A DNA stretch of 64,000 nucleotides from Flavobacteriales bacterium (GTDB taxonomy: Bacteria; Bacteroidota; Bacteroidia; Flavobacteriales_F; PHOS-HE28): positions 1 through 64,000 of the forward strand of contig JADJXF010000020.1 in the NCBI GenBank assembly GCA_016715995.1, read 5' to 3'. The position numbers and the translations under genes were made by a program. Shown piece by piece: positions 16,036 through 24,586 of the stretch (positions within the stretch are counted from its first letter, which is position 1; each line of letters begins with the position of its first letter). The notes under the pieces are model-generated. The model did not search any database and was not told the origin of the DNA. It was given only the letters and a program-made list of their open reading frames with translations.

Positions 16036-17487
16036 ATGACAACGCCTTCTTCGGAGCGCGCGCCCACGCTGCTGCAAGCCCTGGTGCCGCTGCTGGTGCT
16101 CGTCGGCCTGCTGGTGTGCAACGTGCTGGTGTTCGCGGATGCGGGGCTGGATGGACCCAATCAGCTCGCGCTGCTCTTCGCGGCGGCGGTGGCCATCACC
16201 ATCGGTCTGTTCAACAGGCATGCCTTCGGCGATCTGCTGGAGCACATCGTTCGCAGCATCAACACGGCGCTGGGCGCGCTGCTCATCCTGCTGCTCATTG
16301 GCGCGCTGGCTGGCACCTGGCTCATCAGCGGCATCGTGCCGGCCATGATCGACCATGGGCTGCTGCTGCTCTCGCCGAAGGTGTTCCTGGTGGCGGCCTG
16401 CGCGGTATGCTGTGTGGTGTCATTGGCCACAGGCAGTTCATGGAGCACCGCGGCCACGGTGGGCATCGCCCTCATGGGCATCGGCAAGGCGCTCGGCTTC
16501 CACGAAGGGATGGTGGCGGGTGCGGTGATCAGCGGCGCCTACTTCGGCGACAAGCTGAGCCCGCTGAGCGATACCACGAACCTCGCGCCTGCCGTGGCCG
16601 GCACGGACCTCTTCACGCACATCCGCTACATGCTCAACACCACCGTCCCATCCATCGCCATCGCGTTGCTGGCCTTCCTGGGCATCGGGCTGTTCGCTTC
16701 GCCCGGCGGCGCGCTGGCCGGCGTGGATGAGCTGCGCGCGGCCATCCATTCCCGCTTCAGCATCGGCTGGTGGCTCTACCTGGTGCCCCTCGCGGTGGTG
16801 GTGATGATCTGGCGGAAGGTGCCGGCGCTGCCCGCGCTCTTCATCGGGGTGGTGCTCGGTGCGCTGTTCGCCTTGGTGTTCCAGCGCCCCTTGCTCGCCG
16901 AGCTGGCCGGCGGCGATACCTGGCGACACTACTATAAGGTAGTGGTGGGCACCATGGGCAGCGGGACTGCGGTGACCACCGGCAATGCCACGGTGGATGA
17001 ATTGCTCACCACCAATGGCATGGCCGGCATGCTCAAGACCATCTGGCTCATCCTCTGCGCCATGGTCTTCGGCGGCGCCATGGAAGGCACGGGCCTGTTG
17101 CAGCGGCTAGCGGCGGCCATACTCTCCCGCGTGCGCAGCGACGGCTCGCTCATCGCGGCGACGGCGGGCAGTTGCATCGTGGTGAACGCCACGGCCTCCG
17201 ACCAGTACCTGAGCATCGTAGTGCCCGGCCGCATGTTCGCACCGGTGTTCCGGGAGCGCGGCCTGGCGCCCCAGGTGCTGAGCCGCACCTTGGAGGACAG
17301 CGGAACGGTGACCAGCGCCTTGGTGCCATGGAATACCTGCGGGGCTTACATGGGCGGGGTGCTCGGCGTGGCCACCATGGCCTACCTGCCGTTCTGCTTC
17401 TTCAACCTCATCAGCCCATTGATGACGGTGCTGCAAGGCGCGTTGAACTGGCGCATCGCCCGGGTGCCAGCGGCCAGCACCGCGTAA
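16036..17487 (+). CDS. nhaC: Na+/H+ antiporter, NhaC family
   Basis: A 483-residue polytopic inner-membrane protein with about eleven hydrophobic helices. SLATGSSWSTAATVGIALMG and GAYFGDKLSPLSDTTNLA are hallmark motifs of the NhaC family, which exchanges cytoplasmic Na+ for H+ and supports pH and sodium tolerance. The length agrees with the family. The ATG at 16036 follows a TATATTTC -7-like box by about six bases, implying a very short leader. It stands alone between a divergent and a co-directional gene. Confidence 0.9.
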   Translation: MTTPSSERAPTLLQALVPLLVLVGLLVCNVLVFADAGLDGPNQLALLFAAAVAITIGLFNRHAFGDLLEHIVRSINTALGALLILLLIGALAGTWLISGIVPAMIDHGLLLLSPKVFLVAACAVCCVVSLATGSSWSTAATVGIALMGIGKALGFHEGMVAGAVISGAYFGDKLSPLSDTTNLAPAVAGTDLFTHIRYMLNTTVPSIAIALLAFLGIGLFASPGGALAGVDELRAAIHSRFSIGWWLYLVPLAVVVMIWRKVPALPALFIGVVLGALFALVFQRPLLAELAGGDTWRHYYKVVVGTMGSGTAVTTGNATVDELLTTNGMAGMLKTIWLILCAMVFGGAMEGTGLLQRLAAAILSRVRSDGSLIAATAGSCIVVNATASDQYLSIVVPGRMFAPVFRERGLAPQVLSRTLEDSGTVTSALVPWNTCGAYMGGVLGVATMAYLPFCFFNLISPLMTVLQGALNWRIARVPAASTA

Positions 17488-17520
17488 CCGTCCACTGGAC
17501 CGGCGCGTTCAAGGCCGCAT

Positions 17521-18264
17521 ATGGAAGCGCACCGCGCGCTCTTCCTCTGGGGGGGGCTTCTCTCGATCCTGAATACGGTCGCACAAGCGGATACGCTGAT
17601 GCTGGCGCAGGATGAGCATTTCATCATGGGCGATGCGGGGGAGGACCCGCTGCCCGAGCTCAACCGCTACGAGGCCTTCAACCACCTGACCAACGGCGAC
17701 TCCCTGCGCCTCTGCGCGGGCTTCCCCTGCACCGGATGGGTGGAGGACCGCTACGGAAATGGCCAATTGATGCATCGCGGCTACTACGACGATGGGAAGC
17801 TCACCGTGTATAAGAACTACTACCGCGATGGCACCCTGGAGCGAGAGTTCAAGGCCATCGACGACACCCGATGCTTGCTGCGTTCCTGGCATCCGAACGG
17901 CATGGCGCGGTCGGAGACGCGCTACGTAGAGGGCACTGTGGTGGCCTTCGAGGATCATTACGTGAATGGCCAGCTTCGCTACCGTGAGGAGCGGCATCGC
18001 AAGGAACCGTGCTTCACGCGGCTGGAACTCTACGCCGCCGATGGCCTGCCCATCAGCCTGTTGCGACTGGTGGACAAGGGACGGCTGGAGGTGGAGCAAA
18101 TGGAATACTATCCGGGCGGGGCGTTGCGGAGCCAGGGGCGCGCGCGCTACAACCGGATGCGCATGGATTCGCAGCGCATCGGCACCTGGGTGTACTTCGA
18201 TGCGGCCGGGCAGAAGGTGCGCGAAGAGGATTACATCGACGGGAAGGTGCACACCGTGCGCTGA
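17521..18264 (+). CDS. Secreted MORN-like repeat protein (YwqK type)
   Basis: A 247-residue protein with a probable signal peptide (MEAHRALFLWGGLLSILNTVAQA). Repeats of the form YGNGQLMHRGYYDDGKL, YRDGTLEREFK, HPNGMARSETRYVEG and YVNGQLRYREE match the MORN_2-like units annotated as YwqK-family 'antitoxin' in Bacteroidota; there is no evidence for a toxin-antitoxin role here. These repeats form an open beta sheet likely used for binding. Start chosen at the ATG directly before the hydrophobic segment. A strong hairpin follows the stop. Confidence 0.75.
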   Translation: MEAHRALFLWGGLLSILNTVAQADTLMLAQDEHFIMGDAGEDPLPELNRYEAFNHLTNGDSLRLCAGFPCTGWVEDRYGNGQLMHRGYYDDGKLTVYKNYYRDGTLEREFKAIDDTRCLLRSWHPNGMARSETRYVEGTVVAFEDHYVNGQLRYREERHRKEPCFTRLELYAADGLPISLLRLVDKGRLEVEQMEYYPGGALRSQGRARYNRMRMDSQRIGTWVYFDAAGQKVREEDYIDGKVHTVR

Positions 18265-18280
18265 AGACGCATTCAATATG

Positions 18281-18318
18281 AAAACAACAAGCCCCGCGGA
18301 TGCGGGGCTTGTTGTTTT
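18281..18318. terminator. Perfect bidirectional terminator
   Basis: Seventeen-base perfect arms (aaaacaacaagccccgc and its complement) around a 4-base loop. The A-rich left end and T-rich right end give a tail in both directions, so it can terminate the MORN-like gene and dnaK from opposite sides. Confidence 0.9.
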
Positions 18319-18337
18319 GCGCTGCTCCGGCTGGCAA

Positions 18338-18365
18338 GTCCGGGTCGGTCATGACCGACCCCTAC
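18338..18365. repeat. 28-base palindromic element at the dnaK stop codon
   Basis: The inner 20 bases (gggtcggtcatgaccgaccc) are a perfect palindrome; the outer ends pair with two mismatches. On the minus strand the element begins GTAGGGG, and this TAG is the stop codon of dnaK. The arrangement copies the element at 5750-5783, where the same GTAGGGG start provides the permease stop. Confidence 0.75.
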
Positions 18366-20260
18366 TTGCTGTCCTTCACCTCTTCGAAATCGACATCCTT
18401 CACGTCGGGGTCCGTGCTGCTCGCGCTGCCGCCGGTATTGCCGTTGGCCTGCGCCTGCTGCGCGGCGTTGTACATCTCCTGGCTCGCGGCCTGGAACGCG
18501 GTGTTCAATTCAGCCATCAGTTTCTCGCACGCCTCCAGGTCCTGCGCCTTGTGGGCATCCTTCAGGCGGCCCAACGCATCCTCAATCGGCTTCTTCTTCT
18601 CGTCGGGGATCTTGTCGCCGTATTCCTTCAGGCTCTTCTCGGTCTGGAAGATGAGGCTATCGGCGGCGTTGAGTTTGTCCACGGTCTCGCGGGCCTTCCG
18701 GTCTGCATCTGCGTTGGCTTCCGCTTCCTTCTTCATCTTCTCTATCTCCTCCTTGCTCAGGCCGCTGCTGGCCTCGATGCGGATGCTCTGTTCCTTGCCG
18801 GTGGCCTTGTCCTTGGCGCCCACGTGCAGGATGCCGTTGGCGTCGATGTCGAAGGTCACTTCAATCTGCGGCACACCGCGCGGCGCAGGCGGGATGCCAT
18901 CGAGGTGGAAGCGGCCGATGGTGCGGTTGCCCGCCGCGATGGGACGTTCGCCTTGTAGCACATGGATCTCCACACTGGGCTGGCTGTCGCTGGCCGTGCT
19001 GAAGGTCTCGCTCTTCTTGGTGGGGATGGTGGTGTTGGCCTCGATGAGCTTGGTCATCACGCCGCCCATGGTCTCTATGCCGAGGCTCAGCGGGGTCACA
19101 TCGAGCAGGAGCACATCCTTCACATCGCCAGTGAGCACACCGCCCTGAATCGCGGCGCCAACGGCCACCACCTCATCGGGGTTCACACCCTTGCTGGGCT
19201 CCTTGCCGAAGAACTTCTTCACCGCTTCCTGGATGGCCGGGATGCGGGTGCTGCCGCCCACGAGGATCACCTCGTCGATGTCGGTGGTCTTCAGCCCGGC
19301 ATTCTTCAGCGCGCTCTCGCACGGCGCGATGGTGCGCTTGATGAGGCTGTCGGCGAGCTGCTCGAACTTGGCGCGGGTGAGGCTCCGCACCAAGTGCTGC
19401 GGGATGCCATCGACCGGCATGATGTAGGGCAGGTTGATCTCGCTGCTGGTCGTGGAGCTGAGCTCGATCTTGGCCTTCTCGGCGGCTTCCTTCAAGCGTT
19501 GCAGCGCCATGGGGTCCCTGCGCAGGTCGATGCTGAACTGGCCCTTGAACTCATCGGCCAGCCAATCGATGATCACCTGGTCGAAGTCGTCGCCGCCCAG
19601 GTGGGTATCGCCATCCGTGCTCTTCACTTCGAACACGCCGTCGCCCAGTTCCAGCACGCTCACGTCGTGGGTGCCGCCGCCGCAGTCGAAGACTACGATC
19701 TTCTGGTCCTTGTGCTTCTTGTCGAGGCCGTAGGCCAGCGCGGCCGCAGTGGGCTCGTTGATGATGCGCCGCACCTTCAGTCCAGCGATTTCACCGGCTT
19801 CCTTGGTGGCTTGGCGCTGCGCATCGTTGAAGTAGGCGGGCACGGTGATGACGGCTTCGGTCACGGTGGTGCCGAGGTAATCCTCTGCCGTCTTCTTCAT
19901 CTTCTGCAGGATCATCGCGCTGATCTCCTGCGGGCTGTACTCGCGGTCGCCGATGGCCACGCGCGGCATCCCGTTGCCGCCACGCACCACTTTGTAGGGC
20001 ACGCGGGCGATCTCCTTGGCGTCCTCTTCATAGGTGTTGCCCATGAAGCGCTTGATGGAGAAGATGGTGTTGGTGGGGTTGGTGATGGCCTGGCGCTTGG
20101 CGGGGTCGCCCACCTTGCGCTCGCCGCCTTCCACGAAGGCCACGATGCTCGGTGTGGTGCGCTTGCCTTCGCTGTTGGCGATGACAACGGGCTCGTTGCC
20201 TTCCATCACGGCCACGCAGCTGTTGGTGGTGCCAAGGTCGATGCCGATGATCTTGCTCAT
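18362..20260 (-). CDS. dnaK: Molecular chaperone DnaK (Hsp70)
   Basis: A 632-residue Hsp70. The ATPase domain begins MSKIIGIDLGTTNSCVAVME and shows the phosphate and adenosine motifs (VFDCGGGTHDVSVLE, VILVGGSTRIPAIQE). The substrate domain has LLLDVTPLSLGIETMGG, and the C-terminal helical lid ends in a Gly/Ala-rich stretch and DVDFEEVKDSK. It refolds and protects unfolded proteins in the cytoplasm with DnaJ and GrpE, neither of which is adjacent. Normally the motif reads DLGGGT; here Cys replaces Leu, a conservative change. The start was chosen at the universal N-terminus. The stop codon is part of a palindromic repeat. Confidence 0.97.
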   Translation of the reverse strand: MSKIIGIDLGTTNSCVAVMEGNEPVVIANSEGKRTTPSIVAFVEGGERKVGDPAKRQAITNPTNTIFSIKRFMGNTYEEDAKEIARVPYKVVRGGNGMPRVAIGDREYSPQEISAMILQKMKKTAEDYLGTTVTEAVITVPAYFNDAQRQATKEAGEIAGLKVRRIINEPTAAALAYGLDKKHKDQKIVVFDCGGGTHDVSVLELGDGVFEVKSTDGDTHLGGDDFDQVIIDWLADEFKGQFSIDLRRDPMALQRLKEAAEKAKIELSSTTSSEINLPYIMPVDGIPQHLVRSLTRAKFEQLADSLIKRTIAPCESALKNAGLKTTDIDEVILVGGSTRIPAIQEAVKKFFGKEPSKGVNPDEVVAVGAAIQGGVLTGDVKDVLLLDVTPLSLGIETMGGVMTKLIEANTTIPTKKSETFSTASDSQPSVEIHVLQGERPIAAGNRTIGRFHLDGIPPAPRGVPQIEVTFDIDANGILHVGAKDKATGKEQSIRIEASSGLSKEEIEKMKKEAEANADADRKARETVDKLNAADSLIFQTEKSLKEYGDKIPDEKKKPIEDALGRLKDAHKAQDLEACEKLMAELNTAFQAASQEMYNAAQQAQANGNTGGSASSTDPDVKDVDFEEVKDSK

Positions 20261-20397
20261 TGGGGGTTGTTGATTGGTCTTTGGACGCGGCGCCGGTGGA
20301 TCAATGTCCATGCCACCGCCCCTCTTGGGGATAAAGCTGCCATGAACGCACGAAGCCGCGACAATAGCGGGTCCCGAACGCTGTCAGATCGACAGAA

Positions 20398-21486
20398 TCA
20401 GTTGCAGCTGAAAGCGCCTCCAGGGTCCAGTGCGGAGCAGAAGCGTAGATCGGAGGTGTAGGTGCCGTTCGCCAGCTCCTCCAAGCTATTCCCGTTCAGC
20501 CGCTTGCCGATGACGTTCTTGGTATAGCGGCTGCCCCACACGCCGAGCGCGCCATCGATGTTGCTGTACACCGGCCGGTCCTCAATGATGCCTGTGACCG
20601 GCTCGGTGAGCGTGAGGTAGGTATGAAAGTCGTCGTTCGCCACGCTCACCAGGAAGTCCATGCCCCGGAAGATGCGCTTGTCAGCAGCGGCCCAATTCGG
20701 ATTGCTCCTCACGAAGCCTGACAACCCGCTGAAGAAGGCCTGCCCGTTCAGGGTGACGAAGAGGTCTTCGAAGACAGTGGAGTTGGCAGCGACCCGCGAG
20801 CCCATGTTCTGGTTGTATTCCATCTTGACTGTGTCGGTGCCGTAGACCTCGTCGTAACGGAACCGGAACTGCACCACGAAGCGCTTGTCGTCGCGCCGCG
20901 ACGCCCAATTGAATTCATAGTTGCTGAATTCGCCTGCGGAGTTCACCAGACCCACGCGGCTGGCGAAGGTGCCGCCGGTGTCCTGGTCAACGGCGGAGAT
21001 CGTGAAATCGTTGGTGATGGGCGTGGTGGCGGTGATCTCGCGTCCCTTCACCACCAAGCGGATGCGATAGGATTGGTCCTGTTGCAGGAACATGCGGCCC
21101 GCGTTGAGCTGCTGCACGAAGGGCGTGGTGAAGTAGTAGAGCTTCTGCACAGGCGCATTGAAGCTGCCCGGCTCGCGGTTGGTGACGAGCGTATCGCGCA
21201 GCGGGAAGGAGTCGATGGCATTCCCCGAATCATTCAGGCGGAAGACCATGGCGTAGGTGATCGACTCATCCCCGTATTCATTTGAATCCGGCACCGTGGC
21301 CATGTCGAACGCATTGCCCTCGCCGAGGAAGGCCTTGTTGATCTTCACCAAGTGGACGGAATCGCGCTGGTTGAGCAGACCGTACACGATCGTCCGATCC
21401 TCGTATTCGGCATTAATGTCGAGATCGTTGTTGCAGGCGAGAAGCAGGGCAACGGCGAATGGGATGAGCAGGAGGCTTGTGCGCAT
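20398..21486 (-). CDS. Hypothetical lipoprotein (DUF4249-like)
   Basis: A 362-residue protein with a lipoprotein signal (MRTSLLLIPFAVALLLAC) and lipid-attached Cys18, so likely bound to the outer membrane. The remainder is beta-rich: EDRTIVYGLLNQRDSVHLVKI near the start, and a WGSRYTKNVIG block near the end. This resembles DUF4249-type lipoproteins of Bacteroidota, whose role is unknown; the family call is tentative. The start was fixed by the lipobox; a much longer open frame upstream lacks any signal and overlaps panB. A TATCTTTG element lies 21 bases upstream. Confidence 0.72.
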   Translation of the reverse strand: MRTSLLLIPFAVALLLACNNDLDINAEYEDRTIVYGLLNQRDSVHLVKINKAFLGEGNAFDMATVPDSNEYGDESITYAMVFRLNDSGNAIDSFPLRDTLVTNREPGSFNAPVQKLYYFTTPFVQQLNAGRMFLQQDQSYRIRLVVKGREITATTPITNDFTISAVDQDTGGTFASRVGLVNSAGEFSNYEFNWASRRDDKRFVVQFRFRYDEVYGTDTVKMEYNQNMGSRVAANSTVFEDLFVTLNGQAFFSGLSGFVRSNPNWAAADKRIFRGMDFLVSVANDDFHTYLTLTEPVTGIIEDRPVYSNIDGALGVWGSRYTKNVIGKRLNGNSLEELANGTYTSDLRFCSALDPGGAFSCN

Positions 21487-21506
21487 GGTGTTCCTTGGCA
21501 GGCGGC

Positions 21507-21514
21507 CAAAGATA
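21507..21514 (-). promoter_or_regulatory. -7 element for the lipoprotein gene
   Basis: Minus-strand TATCTTTG, an exact fit to TAnnTTTG, placed 21 bases before the lipoprotein ATG in the divergent gap with panB. No strong -33 motif is evident. Confidence 0.5.
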
Positions 21515-21584
21515 GCCGGATGAACGTGGCGCTGCGGTGCGTTTGACCAGCGGCCGATGGGCGTGGGCGACCGGTGCGTCCGCC

Positions 21585-21592
21585 TAGCTTTA
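21585..21592 (+). promoter_or_regulatory. -7-like element for panB
   Basis: TAGCTTTA differs from TAnnTTTG only in the last base and lies 46 bases before the panB ATG. With the opposing element at 21507-21514 it makes this 150-base gap a divergent promoter region. Confidence 0.4.
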
Positions 21593-21637
21593 CGGCCCCC
21601 GGCGGACGGCCATCGAGCTCCGCAGGTGGCAACCCCC

Positions 21638-22456
21638 ATGAGCACGGCAACCGGCGACGCTAAACGCGTGACCACCCATACGCTGCTGGAGATGAAGGCC
21701 GACGGCGTGCCCATCGCCATGCTCACCGCCTACGACTATTCCCTCGCCCGTCTGGTGGACGGCGCAGGCATCGATGTGATCTTGGTGGGCGACAGCGCCA
21801 GCAACGTGATGGCCGGTCACGAGACCACGCTGCCCATCACGCTCGACCAGATGATCTACCACGCGAGCGCCGTGGTGCGCGGCTGCCAGCGGGCCCTCGT
21901 CGTGGTCGATTTGCCCTTCGGCACTTACCAGGGCAACAGCAAGGGAGCGCTCAACAGCGCCATCCGGATCATGAAGGAGAGCGGCGCGCACGCTGTGAAG
22001 CTCGAAGGCGGCCGCGAGGTCATCGGATCCATCGAGCGCATCCTCACGGCCGGCATCCCGGTGATGGGCCACCTCGGCCTCACGCCGCAGAGCATCTACA
22101 AATTCGGCACCTACGTGGTGCGAGCGAAGGAAGAGGCCGAGGCCCAGCGCCTGCGAGAGGATGCCATGCTCCTGGAAGAAGCGGGCTGCTTCGCCTTGGT
22201 GCTGGAGAAGATACCCGCCAAGCTCGCGGAAGAAGTGGCCAAGAGCGTGAGCATACCGGTCATCGGCATCGGCGCGGGCCATGGCGTCGATGGCCAGGTG
22301 CTGGTGCTGCACGACATGCTCGGCATCAACAAGGAGTTCAACCCGCGCTTCCTGCGGCGCTACGCCGACCTGCACGAGGTGATCTCCGATGCCGTGAGCG
22401 GCTACGTGCGCGATGTGCGCAGCAAGGATTTCCCCAGCGCGAAGGAGCAGTACTGA
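21638..22456 (+). CDS. panB: 3-methyl-2-oxobutanoate hydroxymethyltransferase
   Basis: A 272-residue cytoplasmic enzyme that adds a hydroxymethyl group from methylene-tetrahydrofolate to 2-oxoisovalerate, the first committed step of pantothenate (coenzyme A) synthesis. The family motifs MLTAYDYSLARLVDGAGID, VGDSASNVMAGHETT (metal-binding Asp), VVVDLPFGTYQ, AVKLEGGREV and VIGIGAGHGVDGQVLV are complete. Start MSTATGDAKRV was chosen because it gives normal length; upstream codons run through the promoter region. Its stop shares one base with the start of the next gene. Other pan genes are not in the window. Confidence 0.95.
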   Translation: MSTATGDAKRVTTHTLLEMKADGVPIAMLTAYDYSLARLVDGAGIDVILVGDSASNVMAGHETTLPITLDQMIYHASAVVRGCQRALVVVDLPFGTYQGNSKGALNSAIRIMKESGAHAVKLEGGREVIGSIERILTAGIPVMGHLGLTPQSIYKFGTYVVRAKEEAEAQRLREDAMLLEEAGCFALVLEKIPAKLAEEVAKSVSIPVIGIGAGHGVDGQVLVLHDMLGINKEFNPRFLRRYADLHEVISDAVSGYVRDVRSKDFPSAKEQY

Positions 22457-23139
22457 TGGCGGCGCCGACCGTGCTGCTGGAGGATGCGCACCTGCTCATC
22501 GTGTGCAAGCCAGCGGGCATGCCCGTGCAAAGCGATCCCACGGGGGATGAGGATCTGCTTATGTGGCTACGCCGCGAACGAAAGGAGCCAACGCTCGAGC
22601 TCGCGCACCGCATTGACCGCCCCGTGAGCGGCGTGGTGATGCTGGCGCGAACCGCAGATGCGAACAGCGCCCTGCAAGCGCTGTTCCGCGAGCGCCATAT
22701 CAAGAAGCGCTACTGGGCAATCGTTGAAGGGAACGTGGATGAGCCATCCGTTGTGATCGAGCACCACTTGATTCATGATGAACGGAATCGCAAGGCGCGC
22801 ACCGTGAAACAGGGTGAGGTAGAACCGGCACGCACGCATGTGAAGCTGCTCGCTCAAGGTGATCGATATGCGCTTGTGGAAGCGACGCCCGAAGGCGGCG
22901 CCTTCCACCAGATCCGCGCGCAGCTCGCTGAGTGGGGCCATGCGATCATGGGCGATGTGAAGTACGGCGCACGCCGCGCGATGAAGGACCGCAGCATCGG
23001 ATTGCACGCGCGATCCCTGCGGTTCAGGCATCCGTTCACAAGTGCCGAGGTGTTCGTCGAGGCGCCGTCGCCGGAGACGATGCCTTGGCCTGCGCTGGTG
23101 GCATTGTTTAAGGCTGCATCCACCGATCGTCCAACCTGA
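22456..23139 (+). CDS. RluA-family pseudouridine synthase
   Basis: A 227-residue enzyme that isomerises uridine to pseudouridine in RNA. It has the opening LLIVCKPAGMPVQSDPTG, the catalytic motif HRIDRPVSG (the Asp is the nucleophile) and the late FHQIRAQLAEWGHAIMGDVKYG block. It lacks an S4 domain and is at the short end of the family, resembling RluC/D-like single-domain members; the exact rRNA or tRNA target is not predictable. TGATG overlap with panB indicates translational coupling, although no functional link is known. Confidence 0.9.
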   Translation: MAAPTVLLEDAHLLIVCKPAGMPVQSDPTGDEDLLMWLRRERKEPTLELAHRIDRPVSGVVMLARTADANSALQALFRERHIKKRYWAIVEGNVDEPSVVIEHHLIHDERNRKARTVKQGEVEPARTHVKLLAQGDRYALVEATPEGGAFHQIRAQLAEWGHAIMGDVKYGARRAMKDRSIGLHARSLRFRHPFTSAEVFVEAPSPETMPWPALVALFKAASTDRPT

Positions 23140-23168
23140 TACCTTGAGCGGCGCTAACCCTGCCGCCA

Positions 23169-24584
23169 ATGCTTCGATCCGTACTCTTCTTCACAATCGC
23201 GATCACCTCCGTCACGCTGCGCGCGCAGTACCTCATCAGTGATTCACTGCTGATCGCCTACACGCCAACGGAACTCGCCGCACAAGGCATCGTGGGCGCG
23301 GACTACACGATCGAGGCGCACCGGCTGATCTATCACACCATCGATCCCTTCGGACAGCCCACCATTGCCAGCGGAGCGGTGGTGATACCTGTGGGCTCCA
23401 CCTGCCAGCACGCTATGGCCGCGTACCACCATGGCACCATTCTCAACCGGCAGGATGTGCCCTCGCGGATTAGCAGTGAGATGGTGGTGGGGTACTACCT
23501 CGCCGCCGATGATTATGTGGCCGTGCTGCCCGACTACCTCGGCCTCGGCGACAGCCCTGGCCCGCATCCGTACATCCACGCTGCATCGGAGGCCACGGCC
23601 AGCCGCGACATGCTCCGCGCCGCGCGCGAGTTCTGCGCCCAGCGCAACGTGCAACTGAATGGCCAGTTGTTCCTTATCGGATATTCGCAGGGCGGTCATG
23701 CCTGCGCGGCCACGCATCGCCTGCTGCAGGAGGAGCACACCGATGAGTTCACCGTTACCGCCAGTGCGCCGTGCAGCGGGCCTTACGACGTGAGCGGCGT
23801 GCAGGCGCAGGTAATGGTCTCGCCTGATCCCTATCCCGCGCCGTACTACCTGCCCTACGTGATCCTCTCATACCGCTACGTGTATCCGGGGCTCTTCGGC
23901 GAGGTGGACGAGATCATCGAGGAGCCGTGGGCCACCTTGCTGCCGCCGCTCTTCCAAGGCAACAACGGATCAGGCGCGGTGGATGCCATCATGCCGGCCG
24001 CGCCCAGCGAGATCATCATCGATGCTGTGCTGCAGGACTTCATCAATGATCCGGATCATCCCTTCCGCCAGGCGCTGCGCGACAACGACCTCTACGACTG
24101 GGCGCCCACATGCCCCACGCGCATCATCTACTGCGAGGGCGACAACCATGTGTTCTACCAGAACAGTTCAGTGGCCATCGCCGCGATGCAGAGCAACGGC
24201 GCGCCCTCGGTGCAAGGGCAGAGCGCGGGCGCCGCGCTTGACCACAGTGGCTGCGCCTTCCCCGCGCTGCTCAATGCGAAGATGTTCATCGACAGCCATC
24301 GCACGCCGTGCAGCTCCATCGGAATCGCGGAAGTGGATGCGGCGCATTGGAACGTTGGGCCCAATCCTGTAGTTGATCGTTTTCGCATTGCACGCGACGA
24401 CGCGAAGTGCAGCGCGCAGTGGCGGTTGCTGACAGCTGACGGCCGCGTTGCGCTGAATGGAATGATCGCTGTCGCTGAGACAGAGCATTGGATCGATGTC
24501 TCCGCGCTCACGCCATCACTCTATCTGTTGGAGATGGATGAAGAGCGTGGTCGAGCAGCCCTGCGTATCGCAGTGGAGCGTTGA
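23169..24584 (+). CDS. Secreted lipase-like alpha/beta hydrolase with C-terminal sorting-type domain
   Basis: A 471-residue protein with a signal peptide (MLRSVLFFTIAITSVTLRAQ). The central region is an alpha/beta hydrolase: nucleophile elbow GYSQGGHA, a later EGDNHVF region suited to the acid, and a candidate His in ALDHSGCAF. The overall layout, VLPDYLGLGDSPGPHPYIHA included, resembles secretory lipases. The last 80 residues (VGPNPVVDRFRI ... LYLLEM) look like a T9SS type A sorting domain, so secretion via T9SS is likely. It probably hydrolyses esters outside the cell. No terminator is seen between its stop and the opposing priA stop, two bases away. Confidence 0.82.
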   Translation: MLRSVLFFTIAITSVTLRAQYLISDSLLIAYTPTELAAQGIVGADYTIEAHRLIYHTIDPFGQPTIASGAVVIPVGSTCQHAMAAYHHGTILNRQDVPSRISSEMVVGYYLAADDYVAVLPDYLGLGDSPGPHPYIHAASEATASRDMLRAAREFCAQRNVQLNGQLFLIGYSQGGHACAATHRLLQEEHTDEFTVTASAPCSGPYDVSGVQAQVMVSPDPYPAPYYLPYVILSYRYVYPGLFGEVDEIIEEPWATLLPPLFQGNNGSGAVDAIMPAAPSEIIIDAVLQDFINDPDHPFRQALRDNDLYDWAPTCPTRIIYCEGDNHVFYQNSSVAIAAMQSNGAPSVQGQSAGAALDHSGCAFPALLNAKMFIDSHRTPCSSIGIAEVDAAHWNVGPNPVVDRFRIARDDAKCSAQWRLLTADGRVALNGMIAVAETEHWIDVSALTPSLYLLEMDEERGRAALRIAVER

Positions 24585-24586
24585 AC

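Noticed and set aside
17521..18264. Toxin-antitoxin system
   Set aside because: YwqK-type MORN-like proteins are often labelled antitoxin, but this one is secreted and has no toxin gene beside it.
18962..20461. A 499-codon open frame opposite dnaK
   Set aside because: It is the complement of a well-conserved Hsp70 gene; its His/Val/Leu/Ala/Gly/Asp-rich composition is the usual high-G+C antisense shadow.
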